Source: Alphaproteobacteria bacterium | GTDB taxonomy: Bacteria > Pseudomonadota > Alphaproteobacteria > UBA8366 > Aestuariispiraceae | Assembly (NCBI GenBank): GCA_006844765.1 | Contig: SPJV01000126.1 | Location: forward strand, 1-41,358 | Length of the DNA: 41,358 nucleotides | Reading direction: 5' to 3' | Shown: positions 7,458 through 15,436 of the stretch, in pieces | How the letters are laid out: each line of letters starts with the position of its first letter | Position numbering within the stretch: position 1 is the first letter of the stretch | The notes under the pieces: generated by a model | What the model was told of the DNA's origin: nothing | What the model saw: the letters and a program-made list of their open reading frames with translations, nothing else | The model's database searches: none | Position numbers and translations under genes: made by a program

Positions 7458-8163
7458 GCTCCAGCACATCGCGCTCCAACCAAGGGCGATCCATCCAAAT
7501 CAGTGCAAGGTCCAGATCGCCATGGACTTCATTGCCTTTCCAATGAACGCCGCGTTCTGCATGCCGGTAGCCATAACGCCGGACAATCTGTTTCTCGATC
7601 AAGATCGGGTCGACCAGACTGATCGTATAGTCAGGCTCCCAAATCTTAAGGGCCAAAGCGCGGGACAAGCGCGGCAGAATGGACGCAAACCGGCCACCAC
7701 GAACCGCAGGATGCGCCCAGGTACCCCCGGAATAACAGACCCGCCCCTGGATCACGCTAGCTCCAAATGCGCCACACGCGCAGGCTTCTCGCGGGAAGCT
7801 CTGAGCCTCGGGATCCGAATAGAAAAACTGCATGCTCGTCAGCAATTCATGCAGCGATGAATCGTAAATCAGATAGAGCCGTGCACTTTGCGCACAAATC
7901 GTTTCTCCATCCTTCTTGCCTTCAATCCAGAATATCTCATCCAGGCCGTCAAACTCCCAGAAGCTCGCATCAAACATCGGCATCAAGGGAAACCAATGCT
8001 CGCGAAACTGCCTGTTGAGTTCCAAAAGCGCATCGAAATCATCCCGGATGAAGAGTTCAATCCCGTCGCGCCGCAGCGATTCCGTACCCCGCAAAAGCCA
8101 GAGGTCTAAGGTGTCCCGACGTTGCAGAGACTTCTTTAAGAATTTTCCCAATTCCATATTCAT
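7426..8163 (-). CDS. Possible GNAT-like acyltransferase, function unknown
   Basis: The product is 245 residues from the ATG at 8163. No family is recognised with certainty. Residues about 140-215 look like the acetyl-CoA-binding core of GNAT enzymes: a strand GRVCYSGGTWAHPAVRGGRF where RGGRFAS sits in the place of the pyrophosphate-binding motif, a helix ILPRLSRALALK, a strand YTISLVDP and then KQIVRRYGYRHAERGV. This is a fold-level guess. The N-terminal half is rich in acidic and aromatic residues (HWFPLMPMFDASFWEFDGLDE in part). No signal peptide or membrane segment is seen. It is convergent with, and overlaps by 32 bases, the PAS gene at 6678-7457, and lies back to back with phaC across a 184-bp gap. 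Confidence 0.6.
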   Translation of the reverse strand: MNMELGKFLKKSLQRRDTLDLWLLRGTESLRRDGIELFIRDDFDALLELNRQFREHWFPLMPMFDASFWEFDGLDEIFWIEGKKDGETICAQSARLYLIYDSSLHELLTSMQFFYSDPEAQSFPREACACGAFGASVIQGRVCYSGGTWAHPAVRGGRFASILPRLSRALALKIWEPDYTISLVDPILIEKQIVRRYGYRHAERGVHWKGNEVHGDLDLALIWMDRPWLERDVLELMTLREEALA

Positions 8164-8271
8164 GATCTGCCACTCCCATTCTTTTCAAGGTTACTGCCCA
8201 GGAAGAAAGAACGGCGACTCGGTATCCAGGTATACACAAATTAGGCAAAGTTTCATGAACCTGGGGTCAGC

Positions 8272-8300
8272 TTGGCATTGTTTCCGCAGTGCAGTATAAG
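8272..8300 (+). promoter_or_regulatory. Sigma-70-type promoter of phaC
   Basis: TTGGCA at 8272-8277, a 17-base gap and TATAAG at 8295-8300, close to the housekeeping consensus and 47 bases before the phaC start codon. It is the best promoter match I see in the window. A GGAG at 8335-8338 provides the ribosome binding site. Confidence 0.65.
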
Positions 8301-8347
8301 CCCAGGAATATTGAGCCTACCCAGTTTCGTGGAAGGAGCCGTTTGTT

Positions 8348-10156
8348 ATGAGTGATCAATCGCAAGAGCCTAATAATGGTGTCGATCCCGTAGAATGGAG
8401 CCGCAACATGGCGTCCATTGCGGAGCGCGGGCAACGTCTGGTCACTGAGTTCCTGGCGAAACAGAGAGAAACGACGGATGGATCACTGGGCCATGGTGAT
8501 CCGTTGAATGTCGGGACCGCCTTCCTGGAAATGACCCAGGCAATGATGCGCAATCCGCAAGCGATGATGCAGGCTCAAGTTTCATTGTGGTCTGACTATA
8601 TGAACCTGTGGCAAACAACTGCGCAGAAAATGATGGGCCAGGAAGCCACTCCCATCATTCAGCCTGAACGCGAAGACCGCCGCTTCAAGGATGATGCCTG
8701 GTCAGAAAACGCAATGTTCGACTTCATAAAGCAGTCCTATCTGCTGACCGCGCGCTGGATGCAAAACACGGTCAATGATGTCGAAGGCCTGGACGAAAAG
8801 ACCGCCCAGAAAGTTGATTTTTATACCCGGCAATATGCCGATGCGATGGCGCCATCCAACTTTGTCATGACCAATCCGGAAGTCCTGCGCGAGACCATGG
8901 ACAGCAAGGGCGAGAACCTGGTCAAAGGTCTCGAGAACCTGCTGGGTGATCTTGAAAAAGGCGAAGGACAGCTCAAGATTTCCATGACAGATCAGGACGC
9001 ATTTGAAGTCGGTGAGAACCTGGCCATGACGCCGGGGGAAATCGTCTTCCAGACCGATCTGATGCAGTTGATCCAGTATTCTCCGACCACTGAGACAGTG
9101 CATAAGCGTCCGCTCCTGATCGTGCCCCCCTGGATCAACAAGTTCTACATCCTGGATCTGCGCGCCAAGAATAGCTTCATCAGCTGGGCCGTCTCCCAAG
9201 GCATCACGGTCTTTGTTGTCTCTTGGGTTAACCCGGATGAACAACTGGCCCAGAAGTCTTTCGAAGATTACATGATTGAAGGCCCTCTCGCGGCGATTGA
9301 CGCCATAGAGCAGGCAACCGGTGTAAAAGACGTCAATATGATCGGTTATTGCCTGGGTGGCACTCTGACCGCTGCCACCTTGGCCCATATGGCAGCCAAG
9401 GGTGACAATCGGGTTAAGTCCGTAACCTATTTCACGACCATGATTGATTTTGCCGAAGCCGGGGAGCTTGGCGTCTTCATTGATGAGGAACAGCTAGCCG
9501 CCTTGGAAGCACGTATGAATGAGCGTGGCTATCTGGAAGGCTCAGAGATGGCGACAACATTCAACATGCTGCGGGCCAATGATCTGATTTGGTCCTTCGT
9601 GGTGAACAACTATTTGATGGGTAAGGATCCCTTCCCCTTCGATCTGCTGTATTGGAATTCGGATTCAACCCGGATGCCGGCCGCGATGCATAGTTATTAC
9701 CTGCGCAATATGTATCTGGAGAACAAGCTGATCGAACCGGGAGCGTTGGAGCTGGGCGGCACACCGATTGACCTAACGACGATCAAAACGCCGACCTTCG
9801 TCCTGTCGACGAAGGAGGATCATATCGCGCCTTGGAAATCGACCTTTGCAGCGGTTAACACCTATGCCGGTCCGATCAAGTTCTGTCTGGCGGGATCCGG
9901 TCACATTGCGGGCGTCGTGAACCCGCCCAACCCGGACAAGCAGAAATATGGCTACTGGACCTATTCGCGCAAAGTGAAGTCACCGGATAGCTGGTACGAG
10001 AAAGCGACCCACCATGAAGGCTCTTGGTGGCCGGAATGGAAGAGCTGGCTGGAGAAACACGCTGGCCCGCAAGTCCCGGCCCGGGAACCTGGTGCGGGCA
10101 AGCTGGCCGTGCTGGAACCAGCTCCCGGCTCCTACGTTAAATCTCGCCTTCAATAG
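8348..10156 (+). CDS. phaC: Class I poly(3-hydroxyalkanoate) synthase
   Basis: PhaC polymerises (R)-3-hydroxyacyl-CoA into PHA storage granules. The 602-residue length is typical of class I synthases working without PhaE or PhaR. The N-terminal domain (about 1-230) has the expected TDQDAFEVGENLAMTPGEIVFQ boundary. The alpha/beta-hydrolase catalytic domain follows, with the lipase-like box GYCLGG and nucleophile Cys335, Asp491 (in TKEDHIAPW) and His519 (in GSGHIAGVVNPP). The end matches the class I pattern GSWWPEWKSWLEKHAG. It has its own promoter at 8272-8300. The next gene starts eight bases after the stop, so a GGT homologue is co-transcribed. No phaA, phaB, phasin or phaR is in the window. 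Confidence 0.97.
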   Translation: MSDQSQEPNNGVDPVEWSRNMASIAERGQRLVTEFLAKQRETTDGSLGHGDPLNVGTAFLEMTQAMMRNPQAMMQAQVSLWSDYMNLWQTTAQKMMGQEATPIIQPEREDRRFKDDAWSENAMFDFIKQSYLLTARWMQNTVNDVEGLDEKTAQKVDFYTRQYADAMAPSNFVMTNPEVLRETMDSKGENLVKGLENLLGDLEKGEGQLKISMTDQDAFEVGENLAMTPGEIVFQTDLMQLIQYSPTTETVHKRPLLIVPPWINKFYILDLRAKNSFISWAVSQGITVFVVSWVNPDEQLAQKSFEDYMIEGPLAAIDAIEQATGVKDVNMIGYCLGGTLTAATLAHMAAKGDNRVKSVTYFTTMIDFAEAGELGVFIDEEQLAALEARMNERGYLEGSEMATTFNMLRANDLIWSFVVNNYLMGKDPFPFDLLYWNSDSTRMPAAMHSYYLRNMYLENKLIEPGALELGGTPIDLTTIKTPTFVLSTKEDHIAPWKSTFAAVNTYAGPIKFCLAGSGHIAGVVNPPNPDKQKYGYWTYSRKVKSPDSWYEKATHHEGSWWPEWKSWLEKHAGPQVPAREPGAGKLAVLEPAPGSYVKSRLQ

Positions 10157-10164
10157 GATACCCC

Positions 10165-11757
10165 ATGTTGCAAACCGCGAGAGGATTTGGTGGCGCGGTC
10201 GTTGCCCCCCACCATTTGGCGGCCCGGGCGGGTCAGGACATCCTTTCCGAAGGGGGCAATGCGGTCGAGGCAATGATCGCGGCGGCAGCAGCGATAGCCG
10301 TCGTCTATCCGCATATGAATTCCCTAGGCGGCGATAACTTTTGGCTGATCGCACAGCCTGGCAAGGCACCACAGGGTATCGAAGCAACGGGGCCAGCGGC
10401 TCAGGCTGCCAGTATCGATTTCTATCGAGATCAAAGCCTTGGCGCGATCCCGTCACGGGGTCCTCTCGCGGCGCTGACTGTGGCTGGGGCAACCGCAGGA
10501 TGGGACGCCGCCCTTGCCTATTCAAGGAACAGCCTTGGTGGGCGCTTACCCCTGTCTCGATTGTTGGAAGCAGCAATCCATCATGCAAAGACCGGAATTG
10601 CGGTCACCCAGACACAGGCCACCAATACAGCGGTAAAACGGCCTGAAATGGCAAACTCACCCGGCTTTGAAAGCACCTACTGCCCCGACGGCAGGGTGCC
10701 GGAACCGGGGGAGCGCTTTTACCAAGCAGCTCTGGCCGAGACCCTGTCCCGCATTGGCGACGCCGGTGTCGATGATTTCTATCGTGGCGATCTGGCACGC
10801 GCCATCGCGAAAGACCTGCAGGCTGCTGGAAGCCCAGTCGCTCTATCCGATCTGGAAACCTTCTCCGCTCGGTTGGTCGATCCGCTGTCTGTGGCTGTGA
10901 AAGATAGCAACGTCTTCAACATGCCGCCCCCGACCCAAGGTCTGGCCTCTTTGATGATCCTGGGGATCGCCCAGCATCTGGACCTTGGGGAGCCCGGAAG
11001 TTTTGCCTTCGTTCACGGGCTGTTGGAAGCCACCAAGCGATCCTTCATGATCCGTGACCGCCATGTCACCGATCCGGATTACATGACCGTCGATCCGACA
11101 GACTTCCTTGATCCGAACTGGCTGAAATCCCAGGCCGAAAAGATTGACGATGCGAGCGCGCTGCCCTGGCCCGCGCCGCAGAACGCGGGCGACACGGTCT
11201 GGCTCGGCGCGATTGATAAGGACGGCAATGCCGTCAGCTTCATACAATCGACCTATTGGGAGTTCGGTTCCGGCGTTGTGCTGCCGGAAACCGGTATCGT
11301 CTGGCAGAACAGAGGCACCAGCTTCTCTCTGGATCCGAGCCATCACAATCGTCTGGATCCGGGCCGCCGGCCTTTCCACACCATCCAACCGGCGCTCGCG
11401 CAATTGGCGGATGGACGTGTGGTCAGCTATGGCACCATGGGGGGCGAAGGACAGCCCCAGACACAGGCTATGCTCTATGCCCGCCATGTCCTAATGGGTC
11501 AGTCGGTGCAGGAGGCCGTCAGTGCGCCACGCTGGCTGCTTGGCCGCACCTGGGGCTCAGAGGCGACGAATGTGCGAATTGAGAACCGGTTCGACCCCAC
11601 CGTCATCGATGCCCTGATCTCCGCCGGCCATGACATTGAAACCATTGGGCCGTTTGATGAAGTGACGGGGCATGCCGGCATGCTGGTCCACCACCCCTCC
11701 GGTCTCATCGAAGCGGCGGCGGATCCCAGGAGCGATGGCCAGGCGGCTGTGCTCTAG
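10165..11757 (+). CDS. Gamma-glutamyltransferase family protein (Ntn hydrolase)
   Basis: The product is 530 residues. The GGT family are self-processing Ntn hydrolases that cleave gamma-glutamyl bonds. The large-subunit start shows VVAPHHLAARAGQDILSEGGNAVEAMIAAAAA with the usual GGNA. The self-cleavage and catalytic Thr344 is in GDTVWLGAIDKDGNAVSFIQS, where classical enzymes read THxSVVD, so this belongs to the divergent TVxL group. Downstream are the substrate-binding FGSGVVLPETGIVWQNRG and a GGEGQPQTQ loop. There is no evident signal peptide, unlike periplasmic GGT, so it may act in the cytoplasm, and the substrate may not be glutathione. It follows phaC by eight bases, a pairing with no obvious shared pathway. 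Its stop codon overlaps that of the convergent DUF1203 gene. Confidence 0.88.
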   Translation: MLQTARGFGGAVVAPHHLAARAGQDILSEGGNAVEAMIAAAAAIAVVYPHMNSLGGDNFWLIAQPGKAPQGIEATGPAAQAASIDFYRDQSLGAIPSRGPLAALTVAGATAGWDAALAYSRNSLGGRLPLSRLLEAAIHHAKTGIAVTQTQATNTAVKRPEMANSPGFESTYCPDGRVPEPGERFYQAALAETLSRIGDAGVDDFYRGDLARAIAKDLQAAGSPVALSDLETFSARLVDPLSVAVKDSNVFNMPPPTQGLASLMILGIAQHLDLGEPGSFAFVHGLLEATKRSFMIRDRHVTDPDYMTVDPTDFLDPNWLKSQAEKIDDASALPWPAPQNAGDTVWLGAIDKDGNAVSFIQSTYWEFGSGVVLPETGIVWQNRGTSFSLDPSHHNRLDPGRRPFHTIQPALAQLADGRVVSYGTMGGEGQPQTQAMLYARHVLMGQSVQEAVSAPRWLLGRTWGSEATNVRIENRFDPTVIDALISAGHDIETIGPFDEVTGHAGMLVHHPSGLIEAAADPRSDGQAAVL

Positions 11758-12227
11758 CTATTGAGCAGCTCAACCCGGCATTGAAAGCAGTTGTTCTGGG
11801 CAGAGCGGATATGGACGAAGACCACTTCAGGCTCTGCTAGTATTTCTTCGGCACGGGTTATGATCTCTCCGTTCGGAACCACATCGCCGGTTCCATAGAC
11901 GATCCGCTCCCCCGCGTCGTATCCACGCAGAATGTATGTTTCACTCTCTAGCATTTCAGGCAGTTCATCGACCAAATCCGCTCTATCACAGGCGTCAGCG
12001 TGAACATACAGCGGCCCGACCTCTGCATAGGGTTGAATAGTCTCAAAGGGGCGGTGGCCCAGCACCAAGTATCGCTCGCCCTTCTCGACCGGGCGCATGC
12101 AATGCCGACACGGCACCCCGACCCCAGAGGAAACAGCAACCTCTGGCGCTTGTCCGTTGGAATCCTCCGCGCCTTCCCGGAGAGCGGCAACCGCACTCGT
12201 GGGTAGCCCAATAAACTTAACAGACAT
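11754..12227 (-). CDS. DUF1203-family protein
   Basis: The product is 157 residues from the ATG at 12227, chosen because GAAGGAGAT lies just upstream; the open frame continues further 5' but without family-like sequence. The sequence fits DUF1203: VKFIGLPTSAVAALREG, a CxxC (CRHC) followed by KGERYLVLGHRPF, then GPLYVHADACDRAD, YILRGYDAGERIVYGTG and a terminal VFVHIRSAQNNCFQCRVEL. The two CxxC-like pairs (CRHC, CFQC) could bind metal. No function is established for this family. It lies 118 bases downstream of an ArsR gene on the same strand. Its stop (11754-11756) overlaps the stop of the GGT gene from the other strand. Confidence 0.85.
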   Translation of the reverse strand: MSVKFIGLPTSAVAALREGAEDSNGQAPEVAVSSGVGVPCRHCMRPVEKGERYLVLGHRPFETIQPYAEVGPLYVHADACDRADLVDELPEMLESETYILRGYDAGERIVYGTGDVVPNGEIITRAEEILAEPEVVFVHIRSAQNNCFQCRVELLNS

Positions 12228-12316
12228 CGTCGAAATCTCCTTCACGTTGGGTGTTTCAACGACAATGTTCTGAAAATGAAGCGCTACCCACCCGGATATT
12301 GCTGTGTGTTCACAAT

Positions 12317-12335
12317 CCGCAGGGAGAGACTGCGG
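12317..12335 (-). terminator. Hairpin between the ArsR and DUF1203 genes
   Basis: CCGCAG (12317-12322) and CTGCGG (12330-12335) form a perfect 6-bp stem with a 7-base loop just after the ArsR stop. There is no clear U-run, so terminator function is uncertain; it may only attenuate read-through into DUF1203. Confidence 0.3.
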
Positions 12336-12345
12336 TTGCGGCCGG

Positions 12346-13023
12346 TTAGAGGAATGTTTCCTGAAACTCTCGCGCGCCATCCGCAGAGAAATGGACAACC
12401 CGTGTGTTTCTGTCACAGCGTGTCCATCCCAACGCCTCAAACCGGGTGAAGAGCGCACGGCCCAAACTTCCGGCCAGATGAGAGCGGCGTTCACTCCAGT
12501 CGAGGCATTCCCGGCACAGCGGCGACCGATTGGACTGCAGCGTCGGCAGATCCACCCCAAAGTCACTCACAAAGGCTTCCCCAGCGTCCGTTAAAGACAG
12601 CGTCTCCCCTTCGCCATCAATGAAGCCCCGAGATTGCATCGCCGAAAGCAACTGCACACCCTTCGCCCCCGCCAAGTGATTGTAACAGACGCGCGCCTGG
12701 CGCAGGGCTTCGTCCTTCGGACCGGTCCGGGTTCGAAGATGTCCCGACCGCGCCGCCAGCCCCATCAACCCTTCCAGCGCTTCGGCAACGCTATCATCGG
12801 CGAGCGAGAAGTATTTGTGCCGCCCCTGCTTGCGCGGTCGCAACAACCCACCCTTATCGAGCTTGGATAAGTGAGAACTCGCGGTCTGAAGCGTTACGCC
12901 GGCTTCCGCTGCCAGTTCACTCGCGGTCAGAGCCTTTCCGCCCATCAGTGCCGTCAGAATATTTGCCCGCGCCGGATCGCCAATGAGCGACGCGATACGA
13001 ACGATGTCGGGTCCTTCTTTCAT
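12346..13023 (-). CDS. ArsR-family (HTH) transcriptional regulator with long C-terminal domain
   Basis: The product is 225 residues. The winged HTH at about residues 5-90 is of ArsR type: IASLIGDPARANILTALMGGKALTASELAAEAGVTLQTASSHLSKL, then GGLLRPRKQGRHKYFSLADD. Ordinary ArsR sensors are about 100 residues. The extra 130 residues here include VCYNHLAGAKGVQL, a second helical segment, and RSPLCRECLDWSERRSHLAGSLG with a CRECLDW cysteine pair near residue 170, a layout seen in other ArsR regulators beside transporter genes. It is divergent from a NIPSNAP/EamA pair, with a TTCGA-n6-TCGAA inverted repeat just before its start codon, so self-repression and control of the divergent operon are likely. 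The signal is unknown; I see no classical metal-binding CxCxxC in the HTH. Confidence 0.88.
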   Translation of the reverse strand: MKEGPDIVRIASLIGDPARANILTALMGGKALTASELAAEAGVTLQTASSHLSKLDKGGLLRPRKQGRHKYFSLADDSVAEALEGLMGLAARSGHLRTRTGPKDEALRQARVCYNHLAGAKGVQLLSAMQSRGFIDGEGETLSLTDAGEAFVSDFGVDLPTLQSNRSPLCRECLDWSERRSHLAGSLGRALFTRFEALGWTRCDRNTRVVHFSADGAREFQETFL

Positions 13024-13025
13024 AG

Positions 13026-13041
13026 TTCGATCCTAGTCGAA
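13026..13041. promoter_or_regulatory. Inverted repeat, candidate ArsR operator
   Basis: TTCGA (13026-13030) and TCGAA (13037-13041), a perfect 5-bp inverted repeat with a 6-base spacer, directly upstream of the arsR start codon in the 106-bp divergent region. Position and size fit an ArsR-family operator; the binding is inferred. Confidence 0.45.
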
Positions 13042-13129
13042 GCATCTACTGCAATCAACTTGCTAAACAGACCCTCCGGCAGCGCACAAAACTCCGCTGA
13101 CCATTACTGACATAAGGACAAGCACAATC

Positions 13130-13456
13130 ATGCTAACCTGCATCATTCGATATGAAATCGAGCCTACGAAGAAAGACTGCTTCATTGAGTACGCAAAGAA
13201 TTGGGGCCAAGCGATCCCAAGATGCGGAGCCGATCTGATCGGGTATTTCGCCCCGCATGAGGGTTCCTCCACCCTCGCCTATGGGATTTACAATATTGCG
13301 AGCCTTGCGGCCTATGAAGAATACAGAGGCCGCCTCGCCAATGACCCGCTTGGACAGGCAAACTATGACTTTGCCCAGCGTGAGAAGTTTCTCAGGCGCG
13401 AAGACCGAACATTCCTCAAGCTGGCGTCACTTCCTCACGCGCCGCAGGAGGCGTGA
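13130..13456 (+). CDS. NIPSNAP-family protein
   Basis: The product is 108 residues, the size of single-domain bacterial NIPSNAP proteins (ferredoxin-like dimeric alpha-beta barrel). Characteristic pieces are the opening strand MLTCIIRYEIEPTKKDCFIEYAKNWGQAIPRCGADLIGYF in part, then TLAYGIYNIASLAAYEEYRGRLANDP and FLRREDRTFLKL. The biochemical role of the family in bacteria is not settled. It is divergent from the ArsR gene, and its stop overlaps a possible GTG of the next gene, so it is co-transcribed with the EamA transporter. ArsR, NIPSNAP and EamA in this arrangement suggest a small efflux or stress cassette. Confidence 0.85.
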   Translation: MLTCIIRYEIEPTKKDCFIEYAKNWGQAIPRCGADLIGYFAPHEGSSTLAYGIYNIASLAAYEEYRGRLANDPLGQANYDFAQREKFLRREDRTFLKLASLPHAPQEA

Positions 13457-13458
13457 GC

Positions 13459-14346
13459 ATGAACCGGACATCAGGACGCGCGGGTGAGTTGGCCCTGTTG
13501 GGGATACTCGCCCTATTGTGGGGCTCATCCTATCTCTTCCTCAAGACCGCCGTCATCGAGATCCCGCCCGTCACCATCATAGCCTTACGCGTCTTGGGCG
13601 CCACGCTGTTTCTCGGCGCCATCATGGCCTTTAAGGGAGAGAGCGTCCCGAACGACACCAACACATGGGGGCGACTCCTCATTCAAGCCATCCTGAACAG
13701 CATCGCTGCCTGGACGCTTCTTGCCTGGGGGCAGCAATATGTGGATGCCGGGCTCGCCAGTGTCCTGAACTCAACGGCGCCGATTTTCGTTGTGATTGCC
13801 ACAGCCTTATTGCCGCAACAGCAAACACCCACTTATCGAAAAATCACCGGTGCCGGGGTTAGCCTGGTCGGGGTTGCCGCCATCGTAGGGACAGACGCGC
13901 TGTCAGGACTGGGGGACGGCCTCTCAGGTCAAATTGCCTGCCTTGTCGGCGCAGCTCTCTATGCCGGGGCCGCCCTTCACGGTCGTCGATTTGGCCATAT
14001 CAGCCCGCTCGCCACCGCCACGGGAACAATGATTTGGGCGTCTATCGCCTTGGTCCCGGCTGCCTTGCTGTTTGAGCAACCCTGGACATTGAAGCCGTCG
14101 ATCGAAGCCATGCTTTCCGTGGCCATCCTCTCAATTCCCTGCACGGCCATCGCGCTCCTCATTTACTTTCGCCTCGTCAGGACGCTCGGATCCCTCGGCA
14201 CAGCGAGCCAGGCCTATCTGCGTGCTGGGATTGGGGTCCTTCTCGGCGTCTCTATCTTGGGAGAGACGCTCACGTTGAATATCGCGCTCGGCATGCTCCT
14301 CGCCATCGGCGGTGTTGCGCTGATCAATTGGCCCGCACGACGTTAA
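13459..14346 (+). CDS. EamA-family (DMT superfamily) transporter
   Basis: The product is 295 residues from the ATG at 13459; GGAGG at 13447-13451 is correctly spaced for it and too close for the GTG at 13453. It is an inner-membrane protein with two EamA repeats and about ten hydrophobic segments. The first begins LALLGILALLWGSSYLFLKTAV with the typical WGSSY, and the second repeat begins about IACLVGAALYAGAALHGRR. The final IALGMLLAIGGVALINW is the usual end of such exporters. Members export amino acids, nucleosides or drugs; the substrate here is unknown. It is probably regulated by the divergent ArsR protein and translationally coupled to the NIPSNAP gene. Confidence 0.92.
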   Translation: MNRTSGRAGELALLGILALLWGSSYLFLKTAVIEIPPVTIIALRVLGATLFLGAIMAFKGESVPNDTNTWGRLLIQAILNSIAAWTLLAWGQQYVDAGLASVLNSTAPIFVVIATALLPQQQTPTYRKITGAGVSLVGVAAIVGTDALSGLGDGLSGQIACLVGAALYAGAALHGRRFGHISPLATATGTMIWASIALVPAALLFEQPWTLKPSIEAMLSVAILSIPCTAIALLIYFRLVRTLGSLGTASQAYLRAGIGVLLGVSILGETLTLNIALGMLLAIGGVALINWPARR

Positions 14347-14396
14347 GCGCTGGCAATAACGACATCTCCTCGCCCCTGGCTTTTCTCTGTTAGCGG

Positions 14397-15320
14397 CTAA
14401 GTCTGAGCCGCTGCGATGGCGGCGGCGAGGACGATGTCGTCTACGTTGGCGCCACGGCTCAAGTCGCAGACCGGTTTTGCAAAGCCTTGCAGGAAGGGGC
14501 CGAGCGCCTGAACACCGCCCATATATTGGGTGAGCTTATAGGCAATGTTTCCGGAATCAAGATCGGGGAAGATCAAGACATTGGCCTGCCCCGCAACCGC
14601 GCTGCTGCCATCGGTCTTCTTGGCTGCAACGGACGGGATCAAGGCGCTGTCGGCCTGCAATTCCCCATCCATCGCGAGATCAGGGCGTCGTTCTGAAGCG
14701 CGCGCAAAGGCATCGCGCACCTTCCTGACGTGATCATGCTCCGCGCTGCCCTTCGTGGAATAAGACAAGAAGGCGAGCCTCGGCGCTTCCGGTAACAAAG
14801 CCGCCGCGCTCTCCGCCGACGCAAGGGCGATATCGGCAAGCTCTTCCGCTGTCGGGTCCGCATTCACCGCGCAATCGGCGAAAAGAAACGCCCGTGAACC
14901 CGCGCCCTGAAAATCAGGATGCAGCATCAGGAAATAGCTGGAGACCGTCTCAATGCCCGCCGCCGGCCCAATCGTCATGGCAGCGGCCTCAATAACCCGC
15001 CGGGTCGGATTGGCTGCACCTGCAACCATCGCAGCTGCATCCCCTGCTGCGACCATGGCGCCAGCGAGATAGAGCGGCTTCTTCAACAGGCGGCGCGCCA
15101 TGCTTTCGTTCAAGCGTTCCCGCGTTGCGACCAGATGGGCTGCATAACGGTCGAGATCACCCTCCCCCGGCATCGCATCGGGCAGGATGACCGGATCGGC
15201 GAGCCCTTCGGCGGAAAGCCGCGCCGCAGCCTCCCGAATACGCGCGTCCTCACCCTCCGGCAGGACGATACGAGCCTGCCGCGCGCGGGCCTTTTCAAGC
15301 AGTTCATCGATCAAAGCCAT
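14397..15320 (-). CDS. pta: Phosphate acetyltransferase, short form
   Basis: Catalyses acetyl-CoA + phosphate to acetyl phosphate + CoA. The 307-residue length matches the short, single-domain Pta. Recognisable pieces are RIVLPEGEDARI at the start, VAGAANPTRRVIEAAAMTIG, SSYFLMLH, FADCAVNADPTAEELADIA, the active-site stretch RLAFLSYSTKGSAEHDHVRKVRDA and LIFPDLDSGNIAYKLTQYMGG. No acetate kinase gene is adjacent. It is divergent from a citrate synthase gene across 116 bases, so both sit at the acetyl-CoA branch point. In marine Alphaproteobacteria a similar Pta also serves sulfoacetaldehyde acetyltransferase, but no xsc is present here. Confidence 0.95.
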   Translation of the reverse strand: MALIDELLEKARARQARIVLPEGEDARIREAAARLSAEGLADPVILPDAMPGEGDLDRYAAHLVATRERLNESMARRLLKKPLYLAGAMVAAGDAAAMVAGAANPTRRVIEAAAMTIGPAAGIETVSSYFLMLHPDFQGAGSRAFLFADCAVNADPTAEELADIALASAESAAALLPEAPRLAFLSYSTKGSAEHDHVRKVRDAFARASERRPDLAMDGELQADSALIPSVAAKKTDGSSAVAGQANVLIFPDLDSGNIAYKLTQYMGGVQALGPFLQGFAKPVCDLSRGANVDDIVLAAAIAAAQT

Positions 15321-15436
15321 ACCGATCCATCACCCTGTACCATTCAATTAGACACATCTGTTCCTTACAGCCTGATCATATCCACCCCAAAAGCTAGGGC
15401 CAGTTGGAAAAATGAACCCATGTCAGGGAGACCCCC

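Noticed and set aside
8702..9388. Minus-strand open frame inside phaC
   Set aside because: Antisense shadow of a clearly coding gene.
11754..11757. Overlapping stops of the GGT and DUF1203 genes as a regulatory feature
   Set aside because: A shared CTAG between convergent genes is a common result of compact packing.
12228..12566. N-terminal extension of the DUF1203 gene
   Set aside because: The extension has no family resemblance, and a strong ribosome binding site sits right before the ATG at 12227.
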